A stretch of DNA of 64,000 nucleotides, taken from the NCBI GenBank assembly GCA_902799875.1, contig CADCCH010000002.1:25541-89540 (forward strand), read 5' to 3'. Position 1 is the first letter of the stretch. Each line of letters begins with the position of its first letter. This document shows, piece by piece, positions 36,501 to 45,710 of this stretch. The translations under genes were made by a program, and so were the position numbers. The notes beneath the pieces are model-generated. The model was not told where the DNA came from. It saw only the letters and a list, made by a program, of their open reading frames with translations, and did not search any database. The stretch comes from an uncultured Bacteroidales bacterium. GTDB lineage: Bacteria > Bacteroidota > Bacteroidia > Bacteroidales > Paludibacteraceae.

Positions 36501-39500
36501 AGATCTTGTATCCCGCGTCCTTCGCGTGTTTTTGGGAAGAGACATCAAAAGTGTCGATCAGTTGGTTCATGTTGACGAAGATCGAGTCCGGATGCGTCGG
36601 TTCGTAGGTCTTGCCCGGGATATAGAGTTTACCACAGATGGTATCGTGATGGATTTCTTCTTCCAGATATCCGTCTATCATATGTACGTACGTAACGACT
36701 TGCTCGCTGTTGACGCTCTTGAGGGTATAATAGACGGTGGTGTCGTTGTAGCCATCGCCTACGATACCTTGATAGTCCACGCGCAAGATGACATGCGACG
36801 GGAGTTCCTCATCTGCTTTCTCCTTACATGCCGTATTGGCCTGATAGGCGATCAACGGCGGCTTGGTAGCGAAGATACACATATCATCGATGATGAAGTC
36901 GTTTCCGTCCCAGTCGGACGACACGTTGTAGATGCGTACGCGGAAGTGTTGGTAGTCGATATTCTCGTCAAAGACGATCGGGAAGTAGATTTGACTCCAC
37001 TGACTCGATGGCTTGATACCTCCCGTGGTATAAGAGGTGATATCATCCCAATCGGTTCCGTTGACCGATCCTTGTACACTGAAGATGAAGTTCGGGTCCG
37101 CTTTACCGGTCTGGCTACTGGGGTTGCATACATAGCCCGAGAAGAACATCTTCTGACCCGAGCACAAGTGGGTCTCCAGCGAGAGGGCAGCTACCTGACC
37201 GGACGATGACATACCGTCGCAGTAGATCATATATCCGTTTGATGCTCCTCCGTGTTGCTCCATCGGACGCCAATAGGACGTGACACCTTCTCCCCAGTGA
37301 TCCACTGTAGGAATGCGGTTGATCAGTCCGTACTCACCGTGGTTCGGGAAGTCGGAATGAGCGTGCAGTCGGTTGTGGGGCAGGTCAGGTGTCTCGGGGT
37401 ACGTATAGCCGTACGAGGCATCTGCCCACGGCAGCGGGTGGGGATAGATCGTATATTCGGGTCCCGGTTGGTTGTAGTCGAAATTCAGGCGTTCCAGCAC
37501 TTCGTAGTGCTGCTCTATATCGTCGTTGGTGATCAGAGCTTTGGTATTACCGGCCTTGTCTTTCGTTTCGGCCAACGGACCGTACTTGCCGGGCTTGTGG
37601 TAGATTAGCTTGTAGCGGCAGATATTGAACATGTATTTACCGTCCACAGTTGTTTCATTCACACCCGGTGTGCCCGTTGTTGACTGACTTTGTGCACGCA
37701 AGCAATAATAGACGGTATCAAACTCCTGTCCGTTGGTGATGTTTTCCTTCTTCGGCACTTTCAGGAAGTCGTCGCTCACGGTTGTCGAGTGGTTGCAGAC
37801 GGAGTATTTCTGGGTCTTGGGGTTGTAGGTGTACCATTTGCAGGTAGCATCCCAACCGCCGCAGAAGATCATCGTGTCCTTGCGCTCAGCGTCCCAACCG
37901 CCGTCGGACCAGTGGTCGTCGCGCATATAGTATCCTAACAGCGACTCCGACTGTTTCGTTGTTTGCAGGTGCTCGAGGATGTAACGTTGCTCGGTGGAGA
38001 GCAGCAGTTCGTTGCCCAGCGGCGCCATCATGACATGATCCTCCATGTAACTTTCGTTCGCCAAGGGGAAGACCTTAGTGGTATGATCTCCTTCTCCGCT
38101 AGGAATTTCAGTTTTGAAGCCATCCAGACGCGCTGCCATCTCCGTCCACGGGTGCAGTTCGAAGATCTCGCGCAAGGAAAGCGTCGGCTCCGGTATGGCG
38201 GTCATGGTGTCCATCATCGCGGTATCCACCTGGTTCTTGTGCGACAAGGACATCGGCAGGTTATCATAGTAGTTACTGATCTCAGCCGCATAGGTCACAG
38301 TGGGCTTTTCTGCCTCGCCGTATGTTGTGATCGGCGGTGCTACACGCGCAACCTTGACAGGAGGATTTTTCTTATTGTCGTTATAATCTGCCGCCTTGTA
38401 ATGGAAGACGGTGTAGCGACCCATGGTCATCAATACTTTTACGGAGTCGTGCTTTTCCTCGTCCCATACTTTGACCGAGTCACCGATGATACGGAACGGG
38501 AAGTTATAGGAGCCGCTTCTTCCGGAACCTGTATTACTCGGCTGTTTTCGCCAGCTCGATTCCGGTATATCCGAGTCGCCTATCTCTCCATCGCCCTCAC
38601 GGAACCAGCGCCACCATCCGAAGAAGTGGCTGTCTCGAATCGGCAACTCTACATCTTGCTCGGGGTAGTAATAGAGGATGCGTTTGTTCTCGTGTACCTG
38701 CTGCATACCGTCAGCTCGCAGCGGATCGCCCGAAGCACCGGAAGAGTGAACCAGGTGCTGGTTGTTGGCATACTGGAAATAACTGGGTTGGGATACGGTC
38801 AGCTGTTCAGTGACGACATACATCTTGTCACTAATGACGATAATATAGAAGATGCGTATATACGCCATACGCGGCGTACGGATACCGCTCTGCGTACATT
38901 CTACCGTAATGGTGGTGGCCGTCTTACCGGAGATACGACACCAACTCGGCGTATTACCGTAATCGTCCAAGAGTAGTACCTCGGCCATGGCTGTACTGTT
39001 CAAATTCATACCGCCGGATACCGTTACGTCCGTTTCATCCCTATCCAGCACCTCTATCGTCGTGTTCGCTACGTCCAGCACGTGACGACCGGTGCGGTTC
39101 TTTGTACCGAGGTTGAAGGTATAGGATACCGGATCGGTGATCGTATTGGGGAAGGTATGGTTGTAGGCATCGTCGCCAATGACACATACGAGCGAGTCGT
39201 AGTTCGCTTCGTGGTAGGTCTTACGGATCAGCGGTATCTTCAACTCCGCATCGCTGACGGACCGGAACCCGCTCCAGTCACCCTTGAAACGATATGCCGG
39301 TGCACCTTCCCGTAACGAGAGGGTAACCTGCAGCGTATCGACGATATTGACGTACTTGCCGCCTATTGTTACATCCGTCGGGCTGTCACCCGAGGTAGAA
39401 ACGGTGCTTCCCGTACGACTGATGCCGCTCGTCGCAGGGCTTGGGGTGGATCCGCTATCGAACGTACGCGCGTCGGGGATGAGGCTGAAGGTCTGACGGG

Positions 39501-42500
39501 TTTTCCATTCCCGTTCGCCGTCTTGTAGGTTAGACATGTCGGTCTCCTGTTCGCGGCAGCAATTAACCATACTGTTACCCACCAGCATCGAGTATTCCTT
39601 ATATGCCTTGTAGGGTGCCCGGACAGCTTCCGACATCTCGGTGTTGTAACCGAAGATGACTGTATCGCGGTCGGGATAAGCACCGTTGTTGAGCAGGCTG
39701 TACTCTTGCTGCAGATAGCTCCACGAGAAGACGGAAGCATCTTCTTCTCTATTCACCAGTACCAGTTTGGCTCCGCTACCGCCGGTCAGCGTGAATTGCA
39801 ACCATTTATCAGCGCCATACTGGAGCTTCACCAGCTCCTCTTCGTTGGCATTGTCGTTGGTTAAAACATCCACGTAATGGAAGGTCAGCAGCGATGAGTC
39901 GCTTGCATCAACTTCCGGTTTGTTTTCGTCGTCGTCGATATGGAAATAGCGATCGACACCGTATTTCGTCTTCAGCGCCAACTGATTTGCAGAGCCCGAG
40001 GGGAAACTGAATTGCCACGGGGTGATATATTGCTTGTCGCTGTTGGCTGCGTCCTTCGAACCTTTGATGAGCGCAGTGTTTTGCGTTCCTTCTTTGTATA
40101 GCGTTCCGTCCTTTAGTGCATATTGGCGGAAGATCAATCCACCGGTACCCGCCATGATATAGTAGCGCTTGCTACCGCTCTGTACCGACCAGATCAGCTC
40201 GTCGCCTTCCAGCGAGGTCTGTACCAGCGGCACACGTGCGGTCACGGGATATACTTCGCCACCGTAGCTCACGTTCATGGAGATAATCAGGGTATCATGG
40301 TTATCGACCTCTTTGTTCACCGCTTTCGTTGCGAGCGTGATGTGCTGGTTCACCGCTTCGGAGATGTTGAAATAGGAGCCTCCCGAACTGAATGTACATG
40401 CACCGGATACCAAAGCCAAACTCGGTGTGATATATTCGGAGTCAATAATCTCTTCCTCGCCTACCTCATTACCGTTTACGTCAACCAACCGATGCGCGGT
40501 CACGTACGCCAGCGTGAAGTTAATCACCTGACTGTTGCCCTCCAGCGGGTTGAAGATATAGGACTTGAACTCGGGTTTCAGTACCAGATGGGTGATCGTA
40601 TTGCCGTAGTGATAGGTCTTCGTGCGAACGATCACATCGCGGGTACGAACCGAACCGTCTCCATTGACCTTCAGACCCCTTGCACCCTTCTTCCAACGGC
40701 CGTAGTACTGTTTGATCTTACTGATACCGCCATGACTCATCGTGATACGGAAGGTATCGACGATATCGATGTAATTGCCTTCCCCATCCTTCACATCAAT
40801 CGGGCTGTTGAGACCGCTAACGATATCGTTGTGCCAGTGGTTGGAGGTCGTTTCATGCAACGCACGGTCTTCTTCCGCTACAGCGCTCACACGACTATCA
40901 CGAATGAACTCAAAAACCTGCGACACACGGAAGTTCTTATCCAGATACAGGTTGTTCGGGTCTTGGATGATATGATCGGGGTCCGGATGGAAATAGACCG
41001 TGTCGTTGCCCACCTTCGTTACCGCCAGCAGGTGCTTACCGATCATGGATGTCCATACCTGTTCGCGCGACTGCTCGCCGTTATGATAAGCAAACTCAAT
41101 CGTATCGCGCCAAGTCTTCGTCGTATCCGGCAATACCACATAGTGCTCATCTGCCACGCGAACACGCGAGATCTGGAAGGTCGTTGCTTCGCCTTCCGTC
41201 TTCACACCGTCGAACTGGTTGAGGGTCTCGTTGTAGTACACGAACGAAGAGTCTTTACTGGGGCGCTCCTTACGTTCAATTTCTCCACCTTTTGTAAATC
41301 CATCAAAATAGTGCGTAGATTTCAGTTTCGTATTCTGCACATCCGCCACGCTGTAGTCAGGCCAACCGGTTGCAGTAGTAGCCTTGCTGGTGGAGGTGAA
41401 GGCACCCGCCCAGGAGTTGTTAGCAACGATCGTCACCGGGTCCTTGAACGGAGTCTCCGGGTTTTCGTAATACAAACCCAAATACACATCACTCGCCGGC
41501 GCAAAATTGCTATAGAACAGTAACGAGTCTTTGGCGCCGTACCGCCATTCACGATGCGGGTCCAGGACGTATTCGTAAGATGTTTCATTATGCTCACACA
41601 ACACACAGGTGGGGTGACCGATCAACTTATACGTGCTGATGTAGTTCGGCTCGGTATTATAGGGGTCCGACATACCCTGATAGGTGTCGGTCCAGTCACC
41701 TACCGGACGAGCGCGGGCATAACGGTTGGTCTCGCCTATCGGTTGGGTCAGGAAATAGCGTTTTCCGTTCGAATGCTCAAACGAAAAAGCCACATAATAC
41801 GTTCCGGTATAGGAACCTTGGGCATAAAGCGTCAGGATGGAGTCATTGTTCTCTAATGTAACGCCAACCGGAAGGCTGGCAAAGTTAACCACATCGTTCG
41901 GCTGATAGGTCGTTCCGCTGCCGTCTGCTTTGGTATTCCAACCCGTAAAATTGAATCCGTTTACCAGTCGCGATTTCTCTACCGTCACGGTCGTATGACC
42001 CTCCTCCGGATATTGGTCAGGCACGTGTATTCCCAACAAACCGTTGTTATCATAGTGGATATGATAACGCGGGTTCGCCAAGATAAACTCCATGTAGCCG
42101 TTCGGCTCCGAACGGGTGGCATAGATACGCGCCCAACCGTCCATACCGCCCGTCACGTGTTGGTTGTGATCGCTCTCCAAGGGCACTGTATTTCCGGTTA
42201 TAAACACACTCCATCCCGGGATGTCTATTCCCTCATCGGTCGGACTATACTCCGGACCGGAGAACATCGTTGCCTTGATTTGCAAGGCTGCATACGCATC
42301 GGTGATGTGCCACATCTCCTCGCAGGTCCATATAGTACTGTCCGCGTTCGGGCGCATTGGGATGTTGGTACCGGTACTTATCTTGCAGAAATAACCTGCG
42401 GGCTTGAACTTCACGTTGAGGTTATCTACCGCCGAGGTTGTATCCGCTACCATCCGTCCGAATGCACCGGCAGGCGCCTTGAGGGTGTCTGCAAGACCTA

Positions 42501-43623
42501 ATATCGGCAGTTCGCGGATCTGGGTGAACATGGAATGCGCCCCATTCGTACCCATCGTCTCTCCTTTGTCTTTGTCTTTATAGTCGTTATTGTGACCTAC
42601 ATAGTAATACGTGCTGTCCGGCACGGGCACATACATATAATCCGTTTGGACACAATTCTTTTCGTCCGCCGAATTCATGCAGAACATGCGATCCATCGTG
42701 TAGATCTTTCTAAACGCGGTACTATCGGACTTATTTATCGGGTTGCCTTCATTCTTACGATACCTTGTATAATCCTGCTCGTCGGTTGCAAAGAAATAGC
42801 TGCTGCAACTATTAATCGGGTCATCCAAGAGATAGAGACGGAAGAGCGTACGAGTCGTCTTATCGTGCTTGCTATCTGCATAGGCATAGGCTGCTTTACC
42901 TTTTGTAATAGTTCCGGCCGACCATGTTTGGCTCCCTAGCGTCGTGTTGAAGGTTACCAATGCCGCATTGGCATAGGATTGCGGACTGTTAGCTTTCGGA
43001 ATGTCGAACATATAGACCTCGCGGTAGGTCATGCCCAGGAAACCCGTTCCCATCCTACTGTTGAAAGGAGTCTTACCCCGGCCCAACGTACCATTCGGGT
43101 CAAAAGAAGAGAGACCGTCACGACCATCTACCGTAGGCACACCGCGATCGGTAGGAATGACGAACACGACATCACAGGCTTTTGCATCGGCGTAATCGCT
43201 CGTCAGGTCACCCAGGAACTTAAACGAATCACTCGTTTTAAGCGTCTTACCGTCGTTCCAAATCGTATAAGCGATACCGCCCAGCGCTTTGTTTCCGCGA
43301 GCCAAAGGCGCACCCACCGACCATTCGTTCATCTCGGTTACTTCCTGGGCAGGAAGAAGTTTCATAAACGAACCCGCCGAATAGCCAAAATATCCACCCG
43401 AATAGCGGTTATAGTTACTTACAAAGAGTTCTTCACCCGGGTCTTCTTCGCTGTTGTCGTTCATATCAACCCATACCGACAAAAGGAACCGTTCACCTTG
43501 TTCCAGGTTTACCACCAAACCGGCATCCGTCGGCGTCCATCCCACCGCCCATGAACGGAGCGGAGTCAGCAATACCACCGACAGTAATAGTGTCTTTATT
43601 ATATAAGTTTTAAGTTTACGCAT
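33538..43623 (-). CDS. Giant secreted multidomain surface protein (3361 aa)
   Basis: One uninterrupted frame of 3361 residues. A signal peptide is present (KTLLLSVVLLTPLRSWA). Around residues 530-620 lies a Listeria/Bacteroides-type repeat (FNFTGWNTKADGSGTTYQPN). Two related beta blocks occur near residues 950 (YIDIVDTFRITMS) and 1425 (YVNIVDTLQVTLS). A MAM/jelly-roll-like binding domain lies near 2145-2250 (CSGQKMFFSGYVCNP; FIIDDMCIF). A C-terminal beta domain (residues about 3170-3300) precedes the tail NGHVYIVRNGHVYTMMGQRI, which recurs on the amylases of this window. No enzyme domain was recognised. ATG 43623 was chosen because the promoter lies between it and the more distal in-frame ATG. 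Probably an adhesin or matrix protein at the cell surface. Confidence 0.88.
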   Translation of the reverse strand: MRKLKTYIIKTLLLSVVLLTPLRSWAVGWTPTDAGLVVNLEQGERFLLSVWVDMNDNSEEDPGEELFVSNYNRYSGGYFGYSAGSFMKLLPAQEVTEMNEWSVGAPLARGNKALGGIAYTIWNDGKTLKTSDSFKFLGDLTSDYADAKACDVVFVIPTDRGVPTVDGRDGLSSFDPNGTLGRGKTPFNSRMGTGFLGMTYREVYMFDIPKANSPQSYANAALVTFNTTLGSQTWSAGTITKGKAAYAYADSKHDKTTRTLFRLYLLDDPINSCSSYFFATDEQDYTRYRKNEGNPINKSDSTAFRKIYTMDRMFCMNSADEKNCVQTDYMYVPVPDSTYYYVGHNNDYKDKDKGETMGTNGAHSMFTQIRELPILGLADTLKAPAGAFGRMVADTTSAVDNLNVKFKPAGYFCKISTGTNIPMRPNADSTIWTCEEMWHITDAYAALQIKATMFSGPEYSPTDEGIDIPGWSVFITGNTVPLESDHNQHVTGGMDGWARIYATRSEPNGYMEFILANPRYHIHYDNNGLLGIHVPDQYPEEGHTTVTVEKSRLVNGFNFTGWNTKADGSGTTYQPNDVVNFASLPVGVTLENNDSILTLYAQGSYTGTYYVAFSFEHSNGKRYFLTQPIGETNRYARARPVGDWTDTYQGMSDPYNTEPNYISTYKLIGHPTCVLCEHNETSYEYVLDPHREWRYGAKDSLLFYSNFAPASDVYLGLYYENPETPFKDPVTIVANNSWAGAFTSTSKATTATGWPDYSVADVQNTKLKSTHYFDGFTKGGEIERKERPSKDSSFVYYNETLNQFDGVKTEGEATTFQISRVRVADEHYVVLPDTTKTWRDTIEFAYHNGEQSREQVWTSMIGKHLLAVTKVGNDTVYFHPDPDHIIQDPNNLYLDKNFRVSQVFEFIRDSRVSAVAEEDRALHETTSNHWHNDIVSGLNSPIDVKDGEGNYIDIVDTFRITMSHGGISKIKQYYGRWKKGARGLKVNGDGSVRTRDVIVRTKTYHYGNTITHLVLKPEFKSYIFNPLEGNSQVINFTLAYVTAHRLVDVNGNEVGEEEIIDSEYITPSLALVSGACTFSSGGSYFNISEAVNQHITLATKAVNKEVDNHDTLIISMNVSYGGEVYPVTARVPLVQTSLEGDELIWSVQSGSKRYYIMAGTGGLIFRQYALKDGTLYKEGTQNTALIKGSKDAANSDKQYITPWQFSFPSGSANQLALKTKYGVDRYFHIDDDENKPEVDASDSSLLTFHYVDVLTNDNANEEELVKLQYGADKWLQFTLTGGSGAKLVLVNREEDASVFSWSYLQQEYSLLNNGAYPDRDTVIFGYNTEMSEAVRAPYKAYKEYSMLVGNSMVNCCREQETDMSNLQDGEREWKTRQTFSLIPDARTFDSGSTPSPATSGISRTGSTVSTSGDSPTDVTIGGKYVNIVDTLQVTLSLREGAPAYRFKGDWSGFRSVSDAELKIPLIRKTYHEANYDSLVCVIGDDAYNHTFPNTITDPVSYTFNLGTKNRTGRHVLDVANTTIEVLDRDETDVTVSGGMNLNSTAMAEVLLLDDYGNTPSWCRISGKTATTITVECTQSGIRTPRMAYIRIFYIIVISDKMYVVTEQLTVSQPSYFQYANNQHLVHSSGASGDPLRADGMQQVHENKRILYYYPEQDVELPIRDSHFFGWWRWFREGDGEIGDSDIPESSWRKQPSNTGSGRSGSYNFPFRIIGDSVKVWDEEKHDSVKVLMTMGRYTVFHYKAADYNDNKKNPPVKVARVAPPITTYGEAEKPTVTYAAEISNYYDNLPMSLSHKNQVDTAMMDTMTAIPEPTLSLREIFELHPWTEMAARLDGFKTEIPSGEGDHTTKVFPLANESYMEDHVMMAPLGNELLLSTEQRYILEHLQTTKQSESLLGYYMRDDHWSDGGWDAERKDTMIFCGGWDATCKWYTYNPKTQKYSVCNHSTTVSDDFLKVPKKENITNGQEFDTVYYCLRAQSQSTTGTPGVNETTVDGKYMFNICRYKLIYHKPGKYGPLAETKDKAGNTKALITNDDIEQHYEVLERLNFDYNQPGPEYTIYPHPLPWADASYGYTYPETPDLPHNRLHAHSDFPNHGEYGLINRIPTVDHWGEGVTSYWRPMEQHGGASNGYMIYCDGMSSSGQVAALSLETHLCSGQKMFFSGYVCNPSSQTGKADPNFIFSVQGSVNGTDWDDITSYTTGGIKPSSQWSQIYFPIVFDENIDYQHFRVRIYNVSSDWDGNDFIIDDMCIFATKPPLIAYQANTACKEKADEELPSHVILRVDYQGIVGDGYNDTTVYYTLKSVNSEQVVTYVHMIDGYLEEEIHHDTICGKLYIPGKTYEPTHPDSIFVNMNQLIDTFDVSSQKHAKDAGYKIFKEGYIYEILEGDIRPVKYVIHSAHVNAIDTFTVHMSGAYKDMLSSLCGMTSHLKVSNQMVLELNGEELPANESLDLCANSTYDIGLRVKGSLYLDSVAPINLNGTCVNDWLLYGDTADLTGSPKRRYGYKYSDIVKVVKDILRCDPPGTENANQFAPNMAAVSRNEMQRIKDAQSVTLDTTAHPYDILADLVDKGFLTLYKPKMTATVYAGDSVQYVIFPILGTGTDTKQHSSVEVCPMPMLIKLKPQSSSAIPLIVGGLNRDSSEMELPVVVLADMDMANQEITLKVDSIMPRIGIASVKLRATDDPDFQEGFHKLDLVPDLDYPQTEYYLKGHYITLQPASSNNYTMKQGYNYTFAIDLQTILGKDTLDGGCKVGTVPFTLAVVPSYLRWDPQDSIGSQWNKHGNWMGIDQYNQPMHATARFAPLATTSVIIPAMTDGRPYPELPDLTDPATYDSVKQVGFQYNQCDYIRFLPGAAISQQQRMNYTDAVVDMDMPQQKWAFRSAPVAGMLSGDIFMANADLNETTPLWEVGEFDAAGRSHKTGNGSFWLSLYSRTTYKQMEDSVDNRLATADWSKVTNGVNLSLPAGQGFAVYARTQSGKGAVVRLPKHDDIYYYYDQYGNKLYDYYVNNLCTFRDTEAGSRTAGKLAFHGDSEDYTIENDNSVETEEFVFGNPTMGYIDIWGFINDNCLEEEFHYMDEGGEASEYREVTKASIGAKDTISDLTRYLPPMRSIMVKKSSATASHTVTLNANRIVTDASQISRPLVSPCGGGGDQGKAQTPKRSKAVVRKGIMTITAQNPCSPRCTSHLLLGQGYDAAIRSGEDALLTTVNIDNFSMTSTPTTPFNLYAIEDSCGLSIDLRDEIVNVPLSFYMSDLPYDAVTHLWFTGVNNIDGPLVLYDALLGTERAIIDGICIDIETPQISHQKRYYIRRLVMTPEDDPEPGTATGTGNTNYNDEKAIKIVHNGHVYIVRNGHVYTMMGQRIR

Positions 43624-43646
43624 GCGTATAAAATTCAAAAATTGCG

Positions 43647-43678
43647 CAAAGGTACTGCTTTTTTTCAACATGACCAAA
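43647..43678 (-). promoter_or_regulatory. Promoter of the giant-protein gene
   Basis: On the minus strand, -33 TTTG at 43675-43678, 20 bp, and -7 TACCTTTG at 43647-43654, 23 nt before the ATG. Confidence 0.8.
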
Positions 43679-43739
43679 TTTAATTGCACTTTTTTACGAA
43701 TTGTACAGCCTATTTTGCAAAAAAGATCGTTTCATGATA

Positions 43740-43805
43740 GCCGATTAGTCCTCGATTAGTCGCTGATGACTCCTCGATTAGTCCTCGATGACTCCTCGAT
43801 AAATA
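43740..43805. repeat. 11-bp degenerate tandem repeat between divergent genes
   Basis: Six units close to CTCGATTAGTC, some with GATGACTC in place of GATTAGTC. It lies in the 303-bp gap between the giant-protein gene and the SPFH operon, between their two promoters, clear of both -33 boxes. Nothing else was seen in the gap. Confidence 0.85.
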
Positions 43806-43869
43806 CGGTCACAATTTTTTGTAACTTCGGTTGCTGTTTTGTACAAAATGCACAAAAAATTACATTTTA

Positions 43870-43901
43870 TTTGCACAATTGAAAACTTTTTTGTACCTTT
43901 G
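43870..43901 (+). promoter_or_regulatory. Promoter of the SPFH-GYF operon
   Basis: -33 TTTG at 43870-43873, 20 bp, and -7 TACCTTTG at 43894-43901. The ATG is 25 nt downstream of the -7 box. Confidence 0.8.
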
Positions 43902-43926
43902 CAGCCGAAATTAATCTTACTTTACT

Positions 43927-45192
43927 ATGGGACTATTCAAAAGAGATATCTCTGCCTCGGTGACATACGACGGACAGGGAGCGGAACGCCCCACAGCGTT
44001 CGATAACGTCTTCTACAATCTTGATGAGAACATCCTGCTCGCGCGTCATCCTTATGATGACCTTTCGTGCAACGCGAAAGTGACGGTACAGGAAGGACAG
44101 GAGATGGTCTTTTGTTCGGAAGGCATGTTCTCCGATGTATTCACCCCGGGTCCGCATGTGATCGGTACGAACAATGTGCCGTTCCTGCAGCGTATCACGA
44201 CTCACCTCTTCGGTGGTAAGACGGCCTTCAAGACCACGCTCTTCGTGGTCAGCACGACCGTCAAACGTCTGGCGGGCGACGACGGCGGTTGGGGTATCGG
44301 TGCGCAAGTACGCGACTATACCTTTGGTAACCGCGGTATTGTCATCGACATCGGTGCATCGGGTGACTACGAGTTCCGCATTGTGGACAGCGTTAAGTTC
44401 ATCCATAAATACAGCGGTACGCAGCACGAAGTGGAGTTGCACGATTTTGCCTCCAAGTTCGGTGCAGCCATCAGTCAGCGTGTCACGCCGATCATCGTCA
44501 GTTTCTTCGATAAGGAGCACCTCAGTATCACGAGTGTCAACGGTATCGCCCCGGACGGTAAGAGTTATTTCGAGAAGATCCAGGAGTACGCGCTGGAGAA
44601 GCTGAACGCCTATTTCATTGACGACTACGGTGTAGAGATCACCAAGTTCGATATCGAAGCCATCCTGCCGGATGAGGACGATCCGAACTACAAGCGTATC
44701 CTCGATTCGCTGGCGAAAGCGGCCGACATGGATATCGAGAGTCAGGCTTTGGCCGACAAACGTGCCCGCGAGGGGTATAACTACCAACAGGAGCGTCAGT
44801 TCGACGTCATGCAGACGGCTGCCGGAAACACCGGTGGAGCCGGTGCGATGATGGGTGCCGGAATGGGCATGGGCATGGGCTTCGGTATGGGTGGTATGTT
44901 CGGTCAGCAGATGGGTATGATGGCGCAGAACGTAGCACAGGCGCAGCCGATCCAACAGGGTGTTGCCGTGCCTCCTCCGCCTCCTGCTCCGGTAGCCTTC
45001 CACGTGCTGATCAATAACGCCCAGCAGGGTCCATACGACATGGCAACGCTGCAGCAGATGGCGCAACAAGGTACGCTCACGCCGCAGACCTTCGTATGGA
45101 AAGCCGGTATGGCACAGTGGTCGGCTGCTTCGCAGTGCCCGGAGTTGCAAGGACTCTTTGCTCCCGTGCCTCCCCCGCCTCCTGTGATGTAA
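43927..45192 (+). CDS. SPFH-domain protein with C-terminal GYF_2 domain
   Basis: A 421-residue cytoplasmic protein of the SPFH/virion-core-like group. Residues about 20-290 form the SPFH domain (DENILLARHPYDDLSCNAKV; VVSTTVKRLAGDDGGWG). A Gly/Met-rich low-complexity stretch follows near 297-330 (GAGMGMGMGFGMGG), then a Pro run and a GYF_2 domain near 350-410 (NNAQQGPYDMATLQQMAQQG; WKAGMAQWSAA). SPFH proteins build oligomeric scaffolds at membranes, and GYF_2 domains bind partners. It lacks its own membrane segment, so the following membrane genes may provide the anchor. It is first in a five-gene operon. Confidence 0.85.
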   Translation: MGLFKRDISASVTYDGQGAERPTAFDNVFYNLDENILLARHPYDDLSCNAKVTVQEGQEMVFCSEGMFSDVFTPGPHVIGTNNVPFLQRITTHLFGGKTAFKTTLFVVSTTVKRLAGDDGGWGIGAQVRDYTFGNRGIVIDIGASGDYEFRIVDSVKFIHKYSGTQHEVELHDFASKFGAAISQRVTPIIVSFFDKEHLSITSVNGIAPDGKSYFEKIQEYALEKLNAYFIDDYGVEITKFDIEAILPDEDDPNYKRILDSLAKAADMDIESQALADKRAREGYNYQQERQFDVMQTAAGNTGGAGAMMGAGMGMGMGFGMGGMFGQQMGMMAQNVAQAQPIQQGVAVPPPPPAPVAFHVLINNAQQGPYDMATLQQMAQQGTLTPQTFVWKAGMAQWSAASQCPELQGLFAPVPPPPPVM

Positions 45193-45228
45193 AATCAGAG
45201 TAATCAGAATAATCCGAATAATCAGAAA
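45193..45228. repeat. 9-bp tandem repeat after the SPFH gene
   Basis: AATCAGAGT, AATCAGAAT, AATCCGAAT, AATCAGAAA. It fills the 43-nt gap to the next gene. Confidence 0.85.
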
Positions 45229-45235
45229 AAATATT

Positions 45236-45691
45236 ATGGCAACAAAAAAAATAACCATGCTCACCTCGGTTGTTCTGCCGATTTTGGTGATAGGTGCGAC
45301 TTTAGGTTTGGCGCTTTTGTTCCGCCCGGAAGAGACCACGTCGCTGTTCTGGATTAACCTCGTCTATGGCATCCTGCTGGAGGGCTTGTTCTTCGGTTGG
45401 ATGGAGTGGTTCCGTCGTCCGCAGGAGGGTACGACCCCGATGCTGAGTATGATCCTTAGTGTGTACGCCGGTTGGTACGTCTTATGCGGTGGGATATGTA
45501 TCCTGGGTTCGGCCCTCGCTTCCATCTGGACGGCCGTCGATATCCGTTGGTACATCGCCGTACTGGTAGTCATGACCATCCTCTTTTGCATCCCGGCGTT
45601 CTATATCGCCGAGACGGACAGCAACCATGCCGAGCGTATGGAGAACGCCGAAGAGCGCAGACAGCAACTGCTGAATCGTAACAAGAAATAA
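45236..45691 (+). CDS. Membrane protein with about four transmembrane segments
   Basis: A 151-residue protein; hydrophobic segments near residues 8-28, 38-55, 69-92 and 103-122 (YIAVLVVMTILFCIPAFYIA). It ends in a charged cytoplasmic-type tail (NAEERRQQLLNRNKK). The family is not recognised. It follows the SPFH gene by 43 nt and is likely an inner-membrane partner. Confidence 0.78.
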   Translation: MATKKITMLTSVVLPILVIGATLGLALLFRPEETTSLFWINLVYGILLEGLFFGWMEWFRRPQEGTTPMLSMILSVYAGWYVLCGGICILGSALASIWTAVDIRWYIAVLVVMTILFCIPAFYIAETDSNHAERMENAEERRQQLLNRNKK

Positions 45692-45710
45692 AATCTAACT
45701 CCCAATCTCT

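Noticed and set aside
33847..43554. Several long plus-strand open frames opposite the giant gene
   Set aside because: They are discontinuous, lack promoters and start signals, and read as shadows of the 3361-residue frame.
43740..43805. CRISPR array
   Set aside because: Units are 11 bp with no spacers and no cas genes.
43933..45339. 468-residue open frame antisense to the SPFH gene
   Set aside because: Low-complexity Arg/His/Thr-rich translation with no domain, lying opposite a clear SPFH-GYF gene with a promoter; a codon-bias shadow.
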